A stretch of DNA of 64,000 nucleotides from JACMLD01 sp039915085 (lineage in GTDB: Bacteria > Bacteroidota > Bacteroidia > Chitinophagales > Chitinophagaceae). The notes under the pieces are model-generated. The model did no database searches. It saw nothing but the letters and a program-made list of their open reading frames with translations, and was not told the DNA's origin. Positions 26,445-34,963 of the stretch are shown here, in pieces (the first letter of the stretch is position 1; the number at the start of each line of letters is the position of its first letter). Both the position numbers and the translations under genes were made by a program. The stretch lies in NCBI GenBank assembly GCA_039915085.1, contig JBDSOC010000172.1:7105-71104 (forward strand). Reading direction: 5' to 3'.

Positions 26445-28790
26445 ATGCCAACGGACCATGAATTTCAGTTACTGCAGCGGAATTTTTATGAAGAGATACT
26501 TAATTTTATTCCTTCAGATATAGCTGTAATGGATACAGACGGGCGTTATATTTTTCTTAACCCCGTGGCAGTAAAAGATCCTGATATGCGTAACTGGCTG
26601 ATAGGAAAAACAGATGAGGATTATTTTATAAAGCGTGGAAGAGATTTGGCAATGGCAGATCGCAGAAGAGGCTTGTTTCTGCAGCTGATGGAGACAAAAC
26701 AGCAGGTAGAGTGGGAAGAAGAAATGACAAATAAGAATGGAGAGAAAGAAATATTGCTGCGTAAAATGTTTCCGGTACCCGATGAACAGGGTATAATAAA
26801 AATGATTATTGGTTATGGGGTTAATATAACAGAAAGAAAAAAAATTGAAGAGCAGGTAACACGAAGTGAGAAACGCTACCGCGATTTATTTAATTACAGC
26901 CAGGCACTTATTTGTACCCACGAACTCAATGGCAGAATACTTACTATCAACCCGGCCATATTGCACGCCATGCACTATACAGAGGCGGAAATGATTGGAA
27001 AAAGTATTAAAGACTTTATACCGCTTGAGCAGCAGGCGCAGTTTGAAAGAAACTACCTTGATGTAATTAATAAAAATGGCAGATCGCAGGGTGTATTCAG
27101 CGTGTTAAACAAAACAGGAAAGAAAATATACCTGCTTTACCAGAATTATAAAGTGGAAGAACCAGGATTGGAACCTTATATTATTGGCTTTTCCCAGGAT
27201 ATAACGCAGCGCATACTGGCAGAACAGGAATTAATGCATGCAAAGAAAATAACGGAAGATTCAGCTGCAGCTAAAAAGGCATTCCTGGCAACCATGAGCC
27301 ATGAAATACGTACACCCATGAATGGTATACTGGGTATTACGGCATTAATGGCAAAAACAATGCTTGATAAAGAACAGCAAAATTATCTTGGCATTATACA
27401 GGATTCCGCCAATAGCCTGCTGGCGATTATTAATGATATACTTGATCTTGAAAAAATAGAAGCCGGAAAAATGCAACTAGAAGAAATACCATTTAATATA
27501 GCCGATAAGGTCAGCACTATTATCCGTTCTTTTGGTTTTAAAGCGGAGGAAAAAGGTATCAGGCTTACCCATCAAAATCAATTGCCCCGGAACCTGCAGG
27601 TAAAAGGCGATCCCCACCGGCTTGTTCAGATATTAAATAATTTTTTAAGCAACGCAGTTAAATTTACTGAACAGGGAACGATAGTTCTTGATACGCATAT
27701 AAAATTTGATAAAGAAGACTGGATGGCCATTGAATTTATTATAGCTGATACCGGCATTGGTATACCCGATGATAAATTAAAAAATATTTTTACGCCTTTT
27801 ACACAAGCCAGCTCAAACACAACAAGAAAATACGGTGGTTCAGGCCTTGGCCTGTCCATTTGTAAAAACCTGATAGAGATGCAGGGTGGTGAACTATGGG
27901 TAGAAAGCCAGATGAATGAAGGAACTACGTTTCGTTTTATACTGCCTTATAAAAAATATGAGGCCCCGCTTACCGAAAACACCGTACCACAGGCAACTAA
28001 TTATACTGTTTTTGGTAACCGCCGTGTACTGGTGGCTGAAGATGTGGAACTGAATCAATTCCTCGCAAAACATATTATGCAAAGCTGGGGATTTGAAGTA
28101 ACAATTGCGGAAAATGGTCGTAAAGCCGTACAGGCCCTGGAAGAAAAAGATTTTGATTTTATTTTAATGGATATACAAATGCCTGAGATGGATGGCATCA
28201 GCGCCACACAATATATCAGGCAGCTACAGGATGTTAAGAAAGCAGCTATTCCTATTATTGCACTTACAGCAAATGCACTAAAAGGAGATAGCGACACTTA
28301 TCTAAAAGCCGGTATGAATGATTATTTATCCAAGCCTTTTACAGAAGCCGGTCTTTTTAATGTGATCAAACGCAACCTGGAAAAAAACCTTGCCCCTGAT
28401 ACTGAGATTAATTTACCCGAACTACCCACTATGAACGAAAATAACGACACACCCCTGTATGATCTCTCTATGGTAAGATCTGTTTCTGGTGGTGACGAAA
28501 CTTTTATTAAGAAGATGGTGCAATTGTTTATAGAAACGGTACCACCGGGGCTTACAGATTTACATGAGGCGCACAAAGCGCAAGACTGGCAGCGTATGGG
28601 TAAAATTGCCCATAAATTAAAATCCACTATAGACTCTATAGGTATTGTGACACTTAAAGATGATATACGTCTTATTGAAAGCAATGGCAGGCATGAAAGG
28701 GATACCGATGGACTGGCACCACTTGTTATAAGAGTAACGGAGGTTATAAATAAATGTATCCTGCAATTAAAAGCGGATTTTTCTCTTTAA
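26445..28790 (+). CDS. Hybrid histidine kinase with PAS, receiver and Hpt domains
   Basis: A 781-residue cytoplasmic phosphorelay kinase without transmembrane segments. Two PAS domains occupy about residues 10-270 (IAVMDTDGRYIFLNPVA; YSQALICTHELNGRILTINPA). The kinase core follows, with the phospho-His H286 in SHEIRTPMNG and an HATPase with ADTGIGIP and GGSGLGLSICKN. A receiver with D576 (LMDIQMPEMDG) comes next, then a C-terminal Hpt with H723 (IAHKLKSTIDSIG). The order His, Asp, His implies a relay to a separate regulator. The neighbours at 25050 and 28922 are candidate receivers. Confidence 0.95.
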   Translation: MPTDHEFQLLQRNFYEEILNFIPSDIAVMDTDGRYIFLNPVAVKDPDMRNWLIGKTDEDYFIKRGRDLAMADRRRGLFLQLMETKQQVEWEEEMTNKNGEKEILLRKMFPVPDEQGIIKMIIGYGVNITERKKIEEQVTRSEKRYRDLFNYSQALICTHELNGRILTINPAILHAMHYTEAEMIGKSIKDFIPLEQQAQFERNYLDVINKNGRSQGVFSVLNKTGKKIYLLYQNYKVEEPGLEPYIIGFSQDITQRILAEQELMHAKKITEDSAAAKKAFLATMSHEIRTPMNGILGITALMAKTMLDKEQQNYLGIIQDSANSLLAIINDILDLEKIEAGKMQLEEIPFNIADKVSTIIRSFGFKAEEKGIRLTHQNQLPRNLQVKGDPHRLVQILNNFLSNAVKFTEQGTIVLDTHIKFDKEDWMAIEFIIADTGIGIPDDKLKNIFTPFTQASSNTTRKYGGSGLGLSICKNLIEMQGGELWVESQMNEGTTFRFILPYKKYEAPLTENTVPQATNYTVFGNRRVLVAEDVELNQFLAKHIMQSWGFEVTIAENGRKAVQALEEKDFDFILMDIQMPEMDGISATQYIRQLQDVKKAAIPIIALTANALKGDSDTYLKAGMNDYLSKPFTEAGLFNVIKRNLEKNLAPDTEINLPELPTMNENNDTPLYDLSMVRSVSGGDETFIKKMVQLFIETVPPGLTDLHEAHKAQDWQRMGKIAHKLKSTIDSIGIVTLKDDIRLIESNGRHERDTDGLAPLVIRVTEVINKCILQLKADFSL

Positions 28791-28921
28791 CCTTCCCGCA
28801 ATCAAAAAAAATTCCTGTTTTGGGAAGATTACTTTTGGTAGAAATACGACTTCTTGATGATAATCAACACTTTGGCATAAAAAATCGTTTGGCAGTATTG
28901 TTGAATAATGTACTGCACAAG

Positions 28922-29332
28922 ATGAACATTATGCAAAAAGCCCAGCCTAAAATATTTGTAGTAGAAGATAACCCGGTTTTCCAAACCCTTGTATTAAAGC
29001 AATTGGAAAACATCAGCCAGGATATTCATGTGTTCAGCACGGGAGAAAAATTTTTGGCAGAATTGAATCATTGTCCCGACCTTATTATATTAGATTACAA
29101 TCTTGACGGGCCCATTAACGGGTATGATGTGCTGAAAGAATTAAAAAAATTAACTGTTGCTTCACCGGTTATATTTTTTTCCAGCAACCTGGAACTCTCC
29201 GTTACCTCCTCTATTCTTAAACTGGGTGTGGTAGAATACATTGAAAAAACTATTTTCACCTTACCCCGTTTAAAAAACACGATTACGCGTGTACTGGAAG
29301 CCTCAATGGGTATAATATTTGCCCAGGCATAA
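28922..29332 (+). CDS. Single-domain response regulator
   Basis: The longer frame from 28754 overlaps the kinase gene, and its first 56 residues do not look like protein of this family. The ATG at 28922 (or 28931) gives a 136-residue receiver, MNIMQKAQPKIFVVEDNPV. The phosphoacceptor is D58 in LIILDYNLDG. Other receiver features are VEDN (acidic pair) and the conserved Lys in VEYIEKTIF. There is no output domain, so it may act in the relay like CheY or Spo0F. The 131-nt gap from the kinase stop leaves room for its own promoter. Confidence 0.85.
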   Translation: MNIMQKAQPKIFVVEDNPVFQTLVLKQLENISQDIHVFSTGEKFLAELNHCPDLIILDYNLDGPINGYDVLKELKKLTVASPVIFFSSNLELSVTSSILKLGVVEYIEKTIFTLPRLKNTITRVLEASMGIIFAQA

Positions 29333-29425
29333 AATTTTATCTCTTCGTTACAGTTTTTATAGATCTAAAATGATTGAACCATTACACTCTTTAATGGTTT
29401 ATCATATTAAATCTGCATTTTATAC

Positions 29426-29941
29426 ATGGCAGTCCATTCTTTAAAAACAGTTCAAAAGATACCAGGTAACCTGCCGGATATTTGGGCATTCTTTTCTAGG
29501 CCCGATAATTTAAAAAACATTACCCCGGATCATCTGCGTTTCAATGTTATCTCAAAACACCATGGCGATACTATTTACCCGGGACAGATTATTGAATACA
29601 AAGTGAGTCCGCTTTTAGGCATTCCGCTTTACTGGATGACAGAAATTACCCATGTAAAAGACAGCGTTTATTTTATTGACGAGCAACGTTACGGACCTTA
29701 TAGTATGTGGCATCACCAGCATCATTTTAAATTAATAGATGGCGGTGTGGAAATGACTGATATTGTTCATTACAAAATCCCTTTCTGGTTTTTGGGAGAT
29801 GCGGCCAATGCATTATTTATCCGCAGTCAGTTGCGGCGCATATTTGCTTTCCGTTTTCAGAAAACGGGTGAAATTTTTGGACATCTTCCCGGAGATAAAC
29901 AGCTATTAGCATTTAGCAGCCAGACAAAATACAATTGCTGA
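29426..29941 (+). CDS. SRPBCC family ligand-binding protein
   Basis: A 171-residue START-like (SRPBCC) protein. It begins with a strand and helix typical of the fold (HSLKTVQKIPGNLPDIWAFFSRPDNLKNITPD). It then has YPGQIIEYKVSPL, and FIDEQRYGPYSMWHHQHHFKL across the beta-sheet, ending with the long C-terminal helix (ALFIRSQLRRIFAFRFQKTGEIF). These proteins bind hydrophobic ligands; the Bacteroidetes group is sometimes named for a cell-division-inhibitor-like annotation. It follows the receiver gene by 93 nt and has no evident partner. Confidence 0.85.
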   Translation: MAVHSLKTVQKIPGNLPDIWAFFSRPDNLKNITPDHLRFNVISKHHGDTIYPGQIIEYKVSPLLGIPLYWMTEITHVKDSVYFIDEQRYGPYSMWHHQHHFKLIDGGVEMTDIVHYKIPFWFLGDAANALFIRSQLRRIFAFRFQKTGEIFGHLPGDKQLLAFSSQTKYNC

Positions 29942-30156
29942 TTTTGAGATTGCTTGATTTTTGGATTTGCTGCGGATGATAGAACAACAGAAATTTTAAA
30001 TCAAGAAATACACAATAAACTGATGATGTATTGGAAAAATGCTGGGCAGCATTGCTATTGTACAAGCGTGCGACGCAAGAATGTTTAATAGTAGTAATGA
30101 AGCCCGCTTAAAAATATTTGTATACCTAATGGCTAACCGTTTATAGCTAAAGGCGG

Positions 30157-30810
30157 CTAACCCGGTATACGGCTAATGTATTTTTCTATCTGTTTTATCT
30201 GATCTACTATTTGAGGTGTTGCAGGTTTAAGTCCTTTTGCTTTTCTAAAAAATTCTTTGGCTGCGCGAAATTCTCTTTTGGTCATCATAATGCTGCACAA
30301 CTGTAAATAAGCGGCTGCTTCGTTTTCTTTATCGGGCAAACCCTTGCGTATGGCAGAGCGGATAAATCCTTCTGCTTTTCTAATATCATTTTTCTGCATA
30401 GAGAGCATGCCCATCTGCAATAAACTGGCACCTTCTGCTTCTTTCATTGGCATACCCAGGTCAAGACCTTTCTGCATGTTTTTTTCAGCGCTGTCAAAAT
30501 CCTGTTTCATCATGGCTACGTTGCCCCTGAGAGTATAATAAACTGAGCGGATGGGCTTATACATAAGACCCGGAAATTTGATGGCATTCAGCACTTTTTC
30601 AGCGCCTTCCATATCGCCATTTTCCATATACTCCTGTATTAAACGCAGTGGACCAAAAAAGAAATGGCCAAAGATGAGTACAATGCCAATCAGATATGCC
30701 GGAAAAGCAGCCCAGAAACTATTGCCCCAGATATTGACTACCAGCCCAAGCAAAATTAAACCGATACCAATTTGAAGACGGTACCTGATTATAATATTAT
30801 AAAACTTCAT
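30157..30810 (-). CDS. Membrane-anchored tetratricopeptide repeat protein
   Basis: The 217-residue protein has two N-terminal membrane helices (about 12-30 and 33-52) facing a cytoplasmic TPR region. Three or four TPR units cover residues 60-210 (AEKVLNAIKFPGLMYKP; AEKNMQKGLDLGMP; AEGFIRSAIRKGLPDKENEA; AKEFFRKAKGLKP). It could act as a scaffold for a membrane complex; no partner is suggested by context. It is separated from the upstream VOC gene by a 120-nt spacer. Confidence 0.8.
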   Translation of the reverse strand: MKFYNIIIRYRLQIGIGLILLGLVVNIWGNSFWAAFPAYLIGIVLIFGHFFFGPLRLIQEYMENGDMEGAEKVLNAIKFPGLMYKPIRSVYYTLRGNVAMMKQDFDSAEKNMQKGLDLGMPMKEAEGASLLQMGMLSMQKNDIRKAEGFIRSAIRKGLPDKENEAAAYLQLCSIMMTKREFRAAKEFFRKAKGLKPATPQIVDQIKQIEKYISRIPG

Positions 30811-30932
30811 AGTTATAGCCTTTTAAAAAAGAGTGCAAAGATAGGTTTTTGTGTTACGTGTTGTGGGCTATGTGCTTTGTAAGCAGGTTCCCCGCCGGAC
30901 ATAACACTCAACACACAGCACGCAAAACAATG

Positions 30933-31397
30933 CTATTCCCGCGCGTCATTAACCTCAATCCAATAGCCGTCGGGATCCTGGAAATAGATTTGTTTTACTC
31001 CATCTACGCGTTTGGTAAAGGTCTGTTTTTCGCCGGTCCAGCTTTCAAATGGAACATTGTTTTTGGTAAGGCGGGGAATAAATTCTTCTACTGAGGGAAC
31101 TGTAAAGCAGAGATGGGTATTCTTTTCTTTGGGCAGCGGTGTTTTTACGCCTGAAATAATATGCAGGTGGCTTTTAGGGCCAATAAGAAACCAGGTGTGC
31201 CGGCCATCATGAAAAGGTTCGGGAATGGTATCCAGTCCAACTACTTTCATATAGAAATCGGTGCTTATTTTTAAATCCAATACATACTGGGCGATGTGAT
31301 TGAGCCGGGCACCTGAAGACTGCGCCTTTAATATGGCGGGTGTAAAGCAGCCGATTATCAAAAGTATAGCAAAGGAGAAAGGCAGGATTTTTTTCAT
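30933..31397 (-). CDS. Exported VOC family protein
   Basis: The start is placed at the ATG at 31397, where MKKILPFSFAILLIIGCFTPAILKAQ gives a clean signal peptide; the frame open to 31460 adds an unlikely extension. The mature 130-residue VOC fold reads RLNHIAQYVLDLKISTDFYMKVVGLDTI, HTWFLIGPKSHLHIISG, LCFTVPSVEEFI and IYFQDPDGYWIEVND. The His, His/Glu, His and Glu metal positions are kept. A periplasmic VOC protein is uncommon outside Bacteroidetes. The substrate is unknown. Confidence 0.85.
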   Translation of the reverse strand: MKKILPFSFAILLIIGCFTPAILKAQSSGARLNHIAQYVLDLKISTDFYMKVVGLDTIPEPFHDGRHTWFLIGPKSHLHIISGVKTPLPKEKNTHLCFTVPSVEEFIPRLTKNNVPFESWTGEKQTFTKRVDGVKQIYFQDPDGYWIEVNDARE

Positions 31398-31518
31398 GAT
31401 ACATGCATATTTTAAGAAGGGGAAGATAAGTATTAAACAGGTGCAATTTACAGTATGCAATTTAGCCGGAATCGCTTATTTTTGCCGCCCGCCGGGCTTT
31501 AAATAATGTAAAATACCT

Positions 31519-31590
31519 GGTCTCATAGTTCAATGGATAGAATAGGAGTTTCCTAAACTCTAGATCCAAGTTCGATTCTTGGTGAGACCA
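31519..31590 (+). tRNA. tRNA-Arg (CCU anticodon)
   Basis: A complete 72-nt cloverleaf. The acceptor stem pairs GGTCTCA with TGAGACC, with discriminator A at 31590. The D-arm is GTTC..GAAT. The anticodon arm GGAGT-TTCCTAA-ACTCT gives anticodon CCT, reading AGG codons. The T-arm is CCAAG-TTCGATT-CTTGG. A TATTTTTG promoter -7 match lies at 31477-31484. A partial duplicate of this tRNA occurs 374 nt downstream. Confidence 0.95.
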
Positions 31591-31659
31591 CTTTTGATTT
31601 TTGCGGAACTACACGTTGGATACAGTTTCTATTCCTGTCGGGGATACTAAACCTTTCTT

Positions 31660-31902
31660 ATGTATTATGCATACGTTCTCAAAAGCATCCCGCACGATTT
31701 TTTCTATAAAGGACATTGCCATAATCTCAGTAAAAGAATTCACCAGCACAATACCGGCATGACCAAATCTATCAGACCGTATCTTCCTTTTGAACTTGTT
31801 TATTTTGAAATTTTTGAGATGGAACAAGAAGCGATTAGCAGAGAAAAATACTTTAAAACTGCTGCAGGTAGAAAATTCCTGAAAACTAAACTGGCATCGT
31901 AG
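31660..31902 (+). CDS. GIY-YIG family endonuclease
   Basis: A compact 80-residue single-domain protein. The signature is MYYAYVLKS (Y-x-Y variant of GIY-YIG), then FYKGHCHNLSKRIHQHN with the catalytic Arg in SKRI, and EAISREKYFK with the metal-binding Glu. It ends GRKFLKTKLAS. Its TAG stop codon (31900-31902) is the first base triplet of the duplicated tRNA segment, so the gene fills the space between the two tRNA copies. This placement suggests that it moves with, or was inserted by, the tRNA duplication. Confidence 0.9.
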   Translation: MYYAYVLKSIPHDFFYKGHCHNLSKRIHQHNTGMTKSIRPYLPFELVYFEIFEMEQEAISREKYFKTAAGRKFLKTKLAS

Positions 31903-31995
31903 TTCAATGCCCGCCCGGCTGACGCCAGTCGGACGGGGATAGAATAGGAGTTTCCTAAACTCTGGATCCAAGTTCGATTCTTGGTGAGACCACTT
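31900..31995 (+). pseudogene. Partial second tRNA-Arg copy, interrupted in the D-loop
   Basis: TAGTTCAATG (31900-31909) and, after a 28-nt insertion, GATAGAATAGGAG through the T-arm and TGAGACCACTT (31938-31995) repeat the tRNA at 31526-31593 almost base for base (one A-to-G change in the variable region). The 5' acceptor half is replaced by the end of the nuclease gene (GGCATCG instead of GGTCTCA). The acceptor stem therefore cannot form and the copy should not be a working tRNA. Confidence 0.85.
31910..31937. repeat. GC-rich hairpin inserted in the tRNA copy
   Basis: 28 bases: CCCGCCCGGCTGAC faces GCCAGTCGGACGGG, an imperfect 14-bp palindrome (11 exact pairs, the rest wobble) with no loop bases left over. 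It splits AATG from GATAG in the D-loop. The GC content is far above the surroundings. It resembles short mobile palindromes (REP/MITE-like). Confidence 0.7.
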
Positions 31996-32037
31996 AGTTT
32001 TGGGAAGTAAGAAAGGGTATTTCCAAATAAAATGGAG

Positions 32038-32110
32038 CGTATAGTTTAATCCCCCCGCGCCTTCAGTCGGGGGATACAGCGGTCTGTAGCCGATGCCCTG
32101 GCAGAATATG
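32038..32110 (+). pseudogene. tRNA-like D-arm remnant with a second GC hairpin
   Basis: GTATAGTTTAAT is followed by a C5/G5 hairpin (CCCCCCG at 32051-32057 facing CGGGGG at about 32068-32073) and then GGATACAGCGG. The order AAT, hairpin, GGATA repeats that of the broken tRNA at 31900. A short stem CGG..CCG resembles an anticodon arm. No T-arm or acceptor follows, so this is at most a remnant. Confidence 0.4.
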
Positions 32111-32210
32111 ATAAAAAAAATTGAAATTAACCGCGTTGGGGCATTCTTTTACAAAGAATATCTGTAGTGCTTTTGACTTGCAGCTCCAGCGAAATAAAAT
32201 TTCGCTTTAT

Positions 32211-33170
32211 CTATCCCTTCATGGTTTGTTCCATTTTCAATGCTTTTGGAAACAGGAGATTATTTTCAAGATGAACATGTATATGCAGATCGTCTTCAAA
32301 TTCAGCCAGCATTTTATACAACAAGCTATAACTGCCACATGCATCTTCCGGCAATGAATAATTATTTGAAAGCAGCCTGATATTTTCAAGATTCCTGCCC
32401 ACCAATTCATGTTCTGTTTCCATAACGCTTATTGGATTCTGTATAGTGCCAAAATGAGAAACGCCAGCCTGTTGACCATTATTTACCGCCATTACCATTT
32501 TTTTTATATAGGGGAAAAGCACTTCTTCTTCTTTAATCATATGAGCAGTCAGTTCAGCATTTATTTCTTCAGTTAATTTCCAAATGGCAAGTAATTCAGG
32601 ATGCCTATCTCCATGTACATTGGCCACTTTAGATGCATAAGTTTTTATCTCAGGCAGCATTTTCTTCACATAGCTATGATGGGTGTTTACTATATAATCT
32701 GCCAGGAAATCCAGGTTCCAGTCGTTATAAGGCAAAGAATATCTTGCGGAAGTTTTATTTGCCTGCTCCAATTCATTTTCTATTGTTGCAAGGTCAAGCC
32801 CCTTTTCTATACAAGCTTCCTTAAGTGTTTTCTTTCCGCCACAACAAAAATCAATTCCATATTTTTTAAAAACTTCTGCCTTACGCACATCCTGTGCAGC
32901 TATCTGTCCTATTGCTTCTTCATTCTTGTCAACCGTATTTTTTGTTATAGCTACCTTCCACCGTTCCGGTCCCTCTTCCAGGTATTGCCAGGAAAAAATA
33001 TTACCTCTTTCCAGTAGCTGGTAATACAATGGCTTTGGATCATGATCATCGTGAATAGTTAAGATTTCGTCACTGATTAATTCATCAAACCGGGTAATAA
33101 TGACAGGGTATTTCTTCCCTTGCTGCAGCGGTGTTACATCCAGCAGGTTTTCGATTACAAAAGTTTCCAT
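32211..33170 (-). CDS. ric: Iron-sulfur cluster repair di-iron protein with DUF2249 extension
   Basis: The start at 33170 (METFVIENLLDVTPL) is chosen over an in-frame ATG at 33239 that adds 23 unlike residues. The first 75 residues form a DUF2249 fold (TRFDELISDEILTIHDDHDPKPLYYQL, FSWQYLEEGPERWKVAI). Then comes the ScdA N-terminal segment (FKKYGIDFCCGGKKTLKEAC, CCGG cysteines). Last is a hemerythrin-like di-iron bundle (HHSYVKK, HGDRHPE, HMIKEEEVLFP, ETEHELVGRNL, HVHLENNLLFP). Ric proteins repair Fe-S clusters damaged by nitric oxide and peroxide. It lies at the end of the nos cluster, as expected for NO defence. Confidence 0.94.
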   Translation of the reverse strand: METFVIENLLDVTPLQQGKKYPVIITRFDELISDEILTIHDDHDPKPLYYQLLERGNIFSWQYLEEGPERWKVAITKNTVDKNEEAIGQIAAQDVRKAEVFKKYGIDFCCGGKKTLKEACIEKGLDLATIENELEQANKTSARYSLPYNDWNLDFLADYIVNTHHSYVKKMLPEIKTYASKVANVHGDRHPELLAIWKLTEEINAELTAHMIKEEEVLFPYIKKMVMAVNNGQQAGVSHFGTIQNPISVMETEHELVGRNLENIRLLSNNYSLPEDACGSYSLLYKMLAEFEDDLHIHVHLENNLLFPKALKMEQTMKG

Positions 33171-33366
33171 ATAAAATATTTTTTTGTTATTAATGCAAAT
33201 AACGGAAGTAAAAAAGCATTTATTTATGACCAAAATCATCTCTTCCTATAAATGCGCTGATTGTGAGGTTTGCATGACTGCAGTCTTAGTAACCGCTATT
33301 TTATATATTGCTTACCCGGTTTAGTGGTTTGTTTAAAGAAATAAATTACCGGCAGCAATCCAGCCC

Positions 33367-33747
33367 TTATACCCCATTAAAAAGTTTAAGCTGCATTATT
33401 GTAGAAATACTAATGGCCCTTTGTTTTGCCAACCCGGCTTTATCGCCCTCAAACAATTCGTCTACCGTTGCAGCAAATAATTGATTCCACCGGGAAAAAT
33501 GATCTTTATTTAAAGGGAAAAGATTATGTAGTTTTTGGTGAGACTTCATGGGGTTGCCAGTATATGAACCCGTATAAAAAATGGTGTTTTCCCAAAAATC
33601 AAACATGACCGGCAAATGCTTCTCCCAATTCACTTTTGCGATATCCGTGAAAATACCTCCGATAAGAGGATCTATTTTTACTTTCTCATAAAAACTCTTT
33701 ATAAGCAACTCTATATCGGCCCTGTTTTCAATATCTTTTTTCATCAC
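33367..33747 (-). CDS. Truncated hemoglobin, group III-like
   Basis: A 126-residue globin. The helices are visible: IELLIKSFYEKVKIDPLIGGIFTDIAK, VMFDFWENTIFYTGSYTGNPMKSHQKLHNLF (with the proximal His in SHQKLHN) and AATVDELFEGDKAGLAKQRAISISTIMQL. The WEK/FWENTIFY region fits group III (P). In denitrifiers such globins bind or detoxify nitric oxide. The ATG at 33747 is followed by a second ATG 3 nt on, so the start is uncertain by one codon. It sits 8 nt after the hemerythrin gene, in the same operon. Confidence 0.88.
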   Translation of the reverse strand: MMKKDIENRADIELLIKSFYEKVKIDPLIGGIFTDIAKVNWEKHLPVMFDFWENTIFYTGSYTGNPMKSHQKLHNLFPLNKDHFSRWNQLFAATVDELFEGDKAGLAKQRAISISTIMQLKLFNGV

Positions 33748-33755
33748 TGGTAATT

Positions 33756-34190
33756 TTACTTTAACAGAAGCATGATGTCTGAAAGAATTTCTTCCGGACA
33801 GTATTGTTCAATCAATGGAAAAAGTATACGTTCCTCTTTGCGTATATGCTGCTCCAGTTTTCTTCCCAATATATCTAAATTATTAACCAGGTCAACGGAT
33901 GTCTGAACAGCGAGAAAGGCAATTGTTAATTCCTGGTGTTCCTGTATAATTTCGCCGGCAAGTTTTTCAATTTCCTTATTAAATTTCACAACTTTCTGAA
34001 GTACCTGTTCTTCTTTCCTGAAATGCTCCTGTATAGAAGAATGGAAAAAATTAAAAGCGTATAAGGCTTTTGAAGCCGGTTCAACAGGCATTCCTTTATA
34101 CGCCGGAGCATCCTTTTTAAGCAGCTGTGCCAGCAACAGAGAGGGATGATGTTCTCTTGATAAAGACGCCAGTGATTCGTGCCTTTTCAT
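33756..34190 (-). CDS. Hemerythrin domain protein
   Basis: The 144-residue all-helical protein has the His/Glu ligands of the hemerythrin cation-binding bundle: LSREHHPSLLLAQLL, FFHSSIQEHFRKEEQVLQ, IIQEHQELTIAF and QHIRKEERILFPLIEQY. It is likely to bind a di-iron centre reacting with oxygen or NO. It is 2 nt downstream of nosY and 8 nt upstream of the globin gene, within one operon. Confidence 0.9.
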   Translation of the reverse strand: MKRHESLASLSREHHPSLLLAQLLKKDAPAYKGMPVEPASKALYAFNFFHSSIQEHFRKEEQVLQKVVKFNKEIEKLAGEIIQEHQELTIAFLAVQTSVDLVNNLDILGRKLEQHIRKEERILFPLIEQYCPEEILSDIMLLLK

Positions 34191-34192
34191 AT

Positions 34193-34960
34193 TTATAAAT
34201 CTTTTCTATTAAATTTTCTAAGTGATAACCAGGCAGGCACCATCACCCAGCAAAACATAACTAATAATGCAATGGTAAATCCGGCTCCTGTTCCAAAAAA
34301 ATCTTTAAACACTGCGCCGGTATATCCCATCATAGCAGAAATATCCATCTTCAGTAAAATCAGTATTCTTCCCAGGTCTATTGGATTTAAACCGCTGATT
34401 ACTACCATTGGCTTTTCAAGGGGGTAATCCTGGAACTGAAACAGGATAAATACTACCAGCCCATCAAATAACAATGAAAAGTATAACCACAATAAAATAG
34501 CAATACCAATTCCTTTAGCTTTATCCCTGGTAGAAACAGCGCCCAGCATAGCAATGGCTACAAAAATCACTGATAAAAGTACACCCATTCCTACCATGAT
34601 TAAACCGGTAGCAGCAGGCGCATAAATAATAATGGGGATACCTGCGCCTCCCAAAAAAGCAAGGGTTAACGATCCTGCCAATCCTGCAAAAAGGCTGATC
34701 CAGATTTTCTTTCGTTGTAAAGGCTGGCTTACCAATAGTTCAATAAATTCAGCGCTGTTGTAAATGTAAATGGTTGAAAAAACAATTGACACAAGCGGAA
34801 CAATTATCAAAATTACATTTAACAGGCTGAGTAAGCCCTTGCCTGCATTGTCTTCAATACTGAAAACACTAAGTGAAATTACAAGGAGAAAAAACGTATA
34901 AGCCAATACTATTTTATTCCGCAGAATATCAGCAATAACATATTTAATAATTTTTTTCAT
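34193..34960 (-). CDS. nosY: Nos ABC transporter permease
   Basis: A 255-residue ABC-2 type permease with six membrane helices. It begins MKKIIKYVIADILRNKIVLAYTFFLLVISL and contains the NosY-like segment IYIYNSAEFIELLVSQPLQRKKIW. Together with NosF and NosD it delivers a sulfur species for the CuZ cluster of nitrous oxide reductase. It starts 3 nt after the nosF stop codon. Confidence 0.92.
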   Translation of the reverse strand: MKKIIKYVIADILRNKIVLAYTFFLLVISLSVFSIEDNAGKGLLSLLNVILIIVPLVSIVFSTIYIYNSAEFIELLVSQPLQRKKIWISLFAGLAGSLTLAFLGGAGIPIIIYAPAATGLIMVGMGVLLSVIFVAIAMLGAVSTRDKAKGIGIAILLWLYFSLLFDGLVVFILFQFQDYPLEKPMVVISGLNPIDLGRILILLKMDISAMMGYTGAVFKDFFGTGAGFTIALLVMFCWVMVPAWLSLRKFNRKDL

Positions 34961-34963
34961 GAT

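Noticed and set aside
28754..28921. N-terminal extension of the receiver protein
   Set aside because: It overlaps the kinase gene and has no family-like sequence.
31900..31995. A second working tRNA-Arg with an intron
   Set aside because: Its 5' acceptor half is replaced by the nuclease gene and does not pair with the 3' half; the insert sits in the D-loop, not the anticodon loop.
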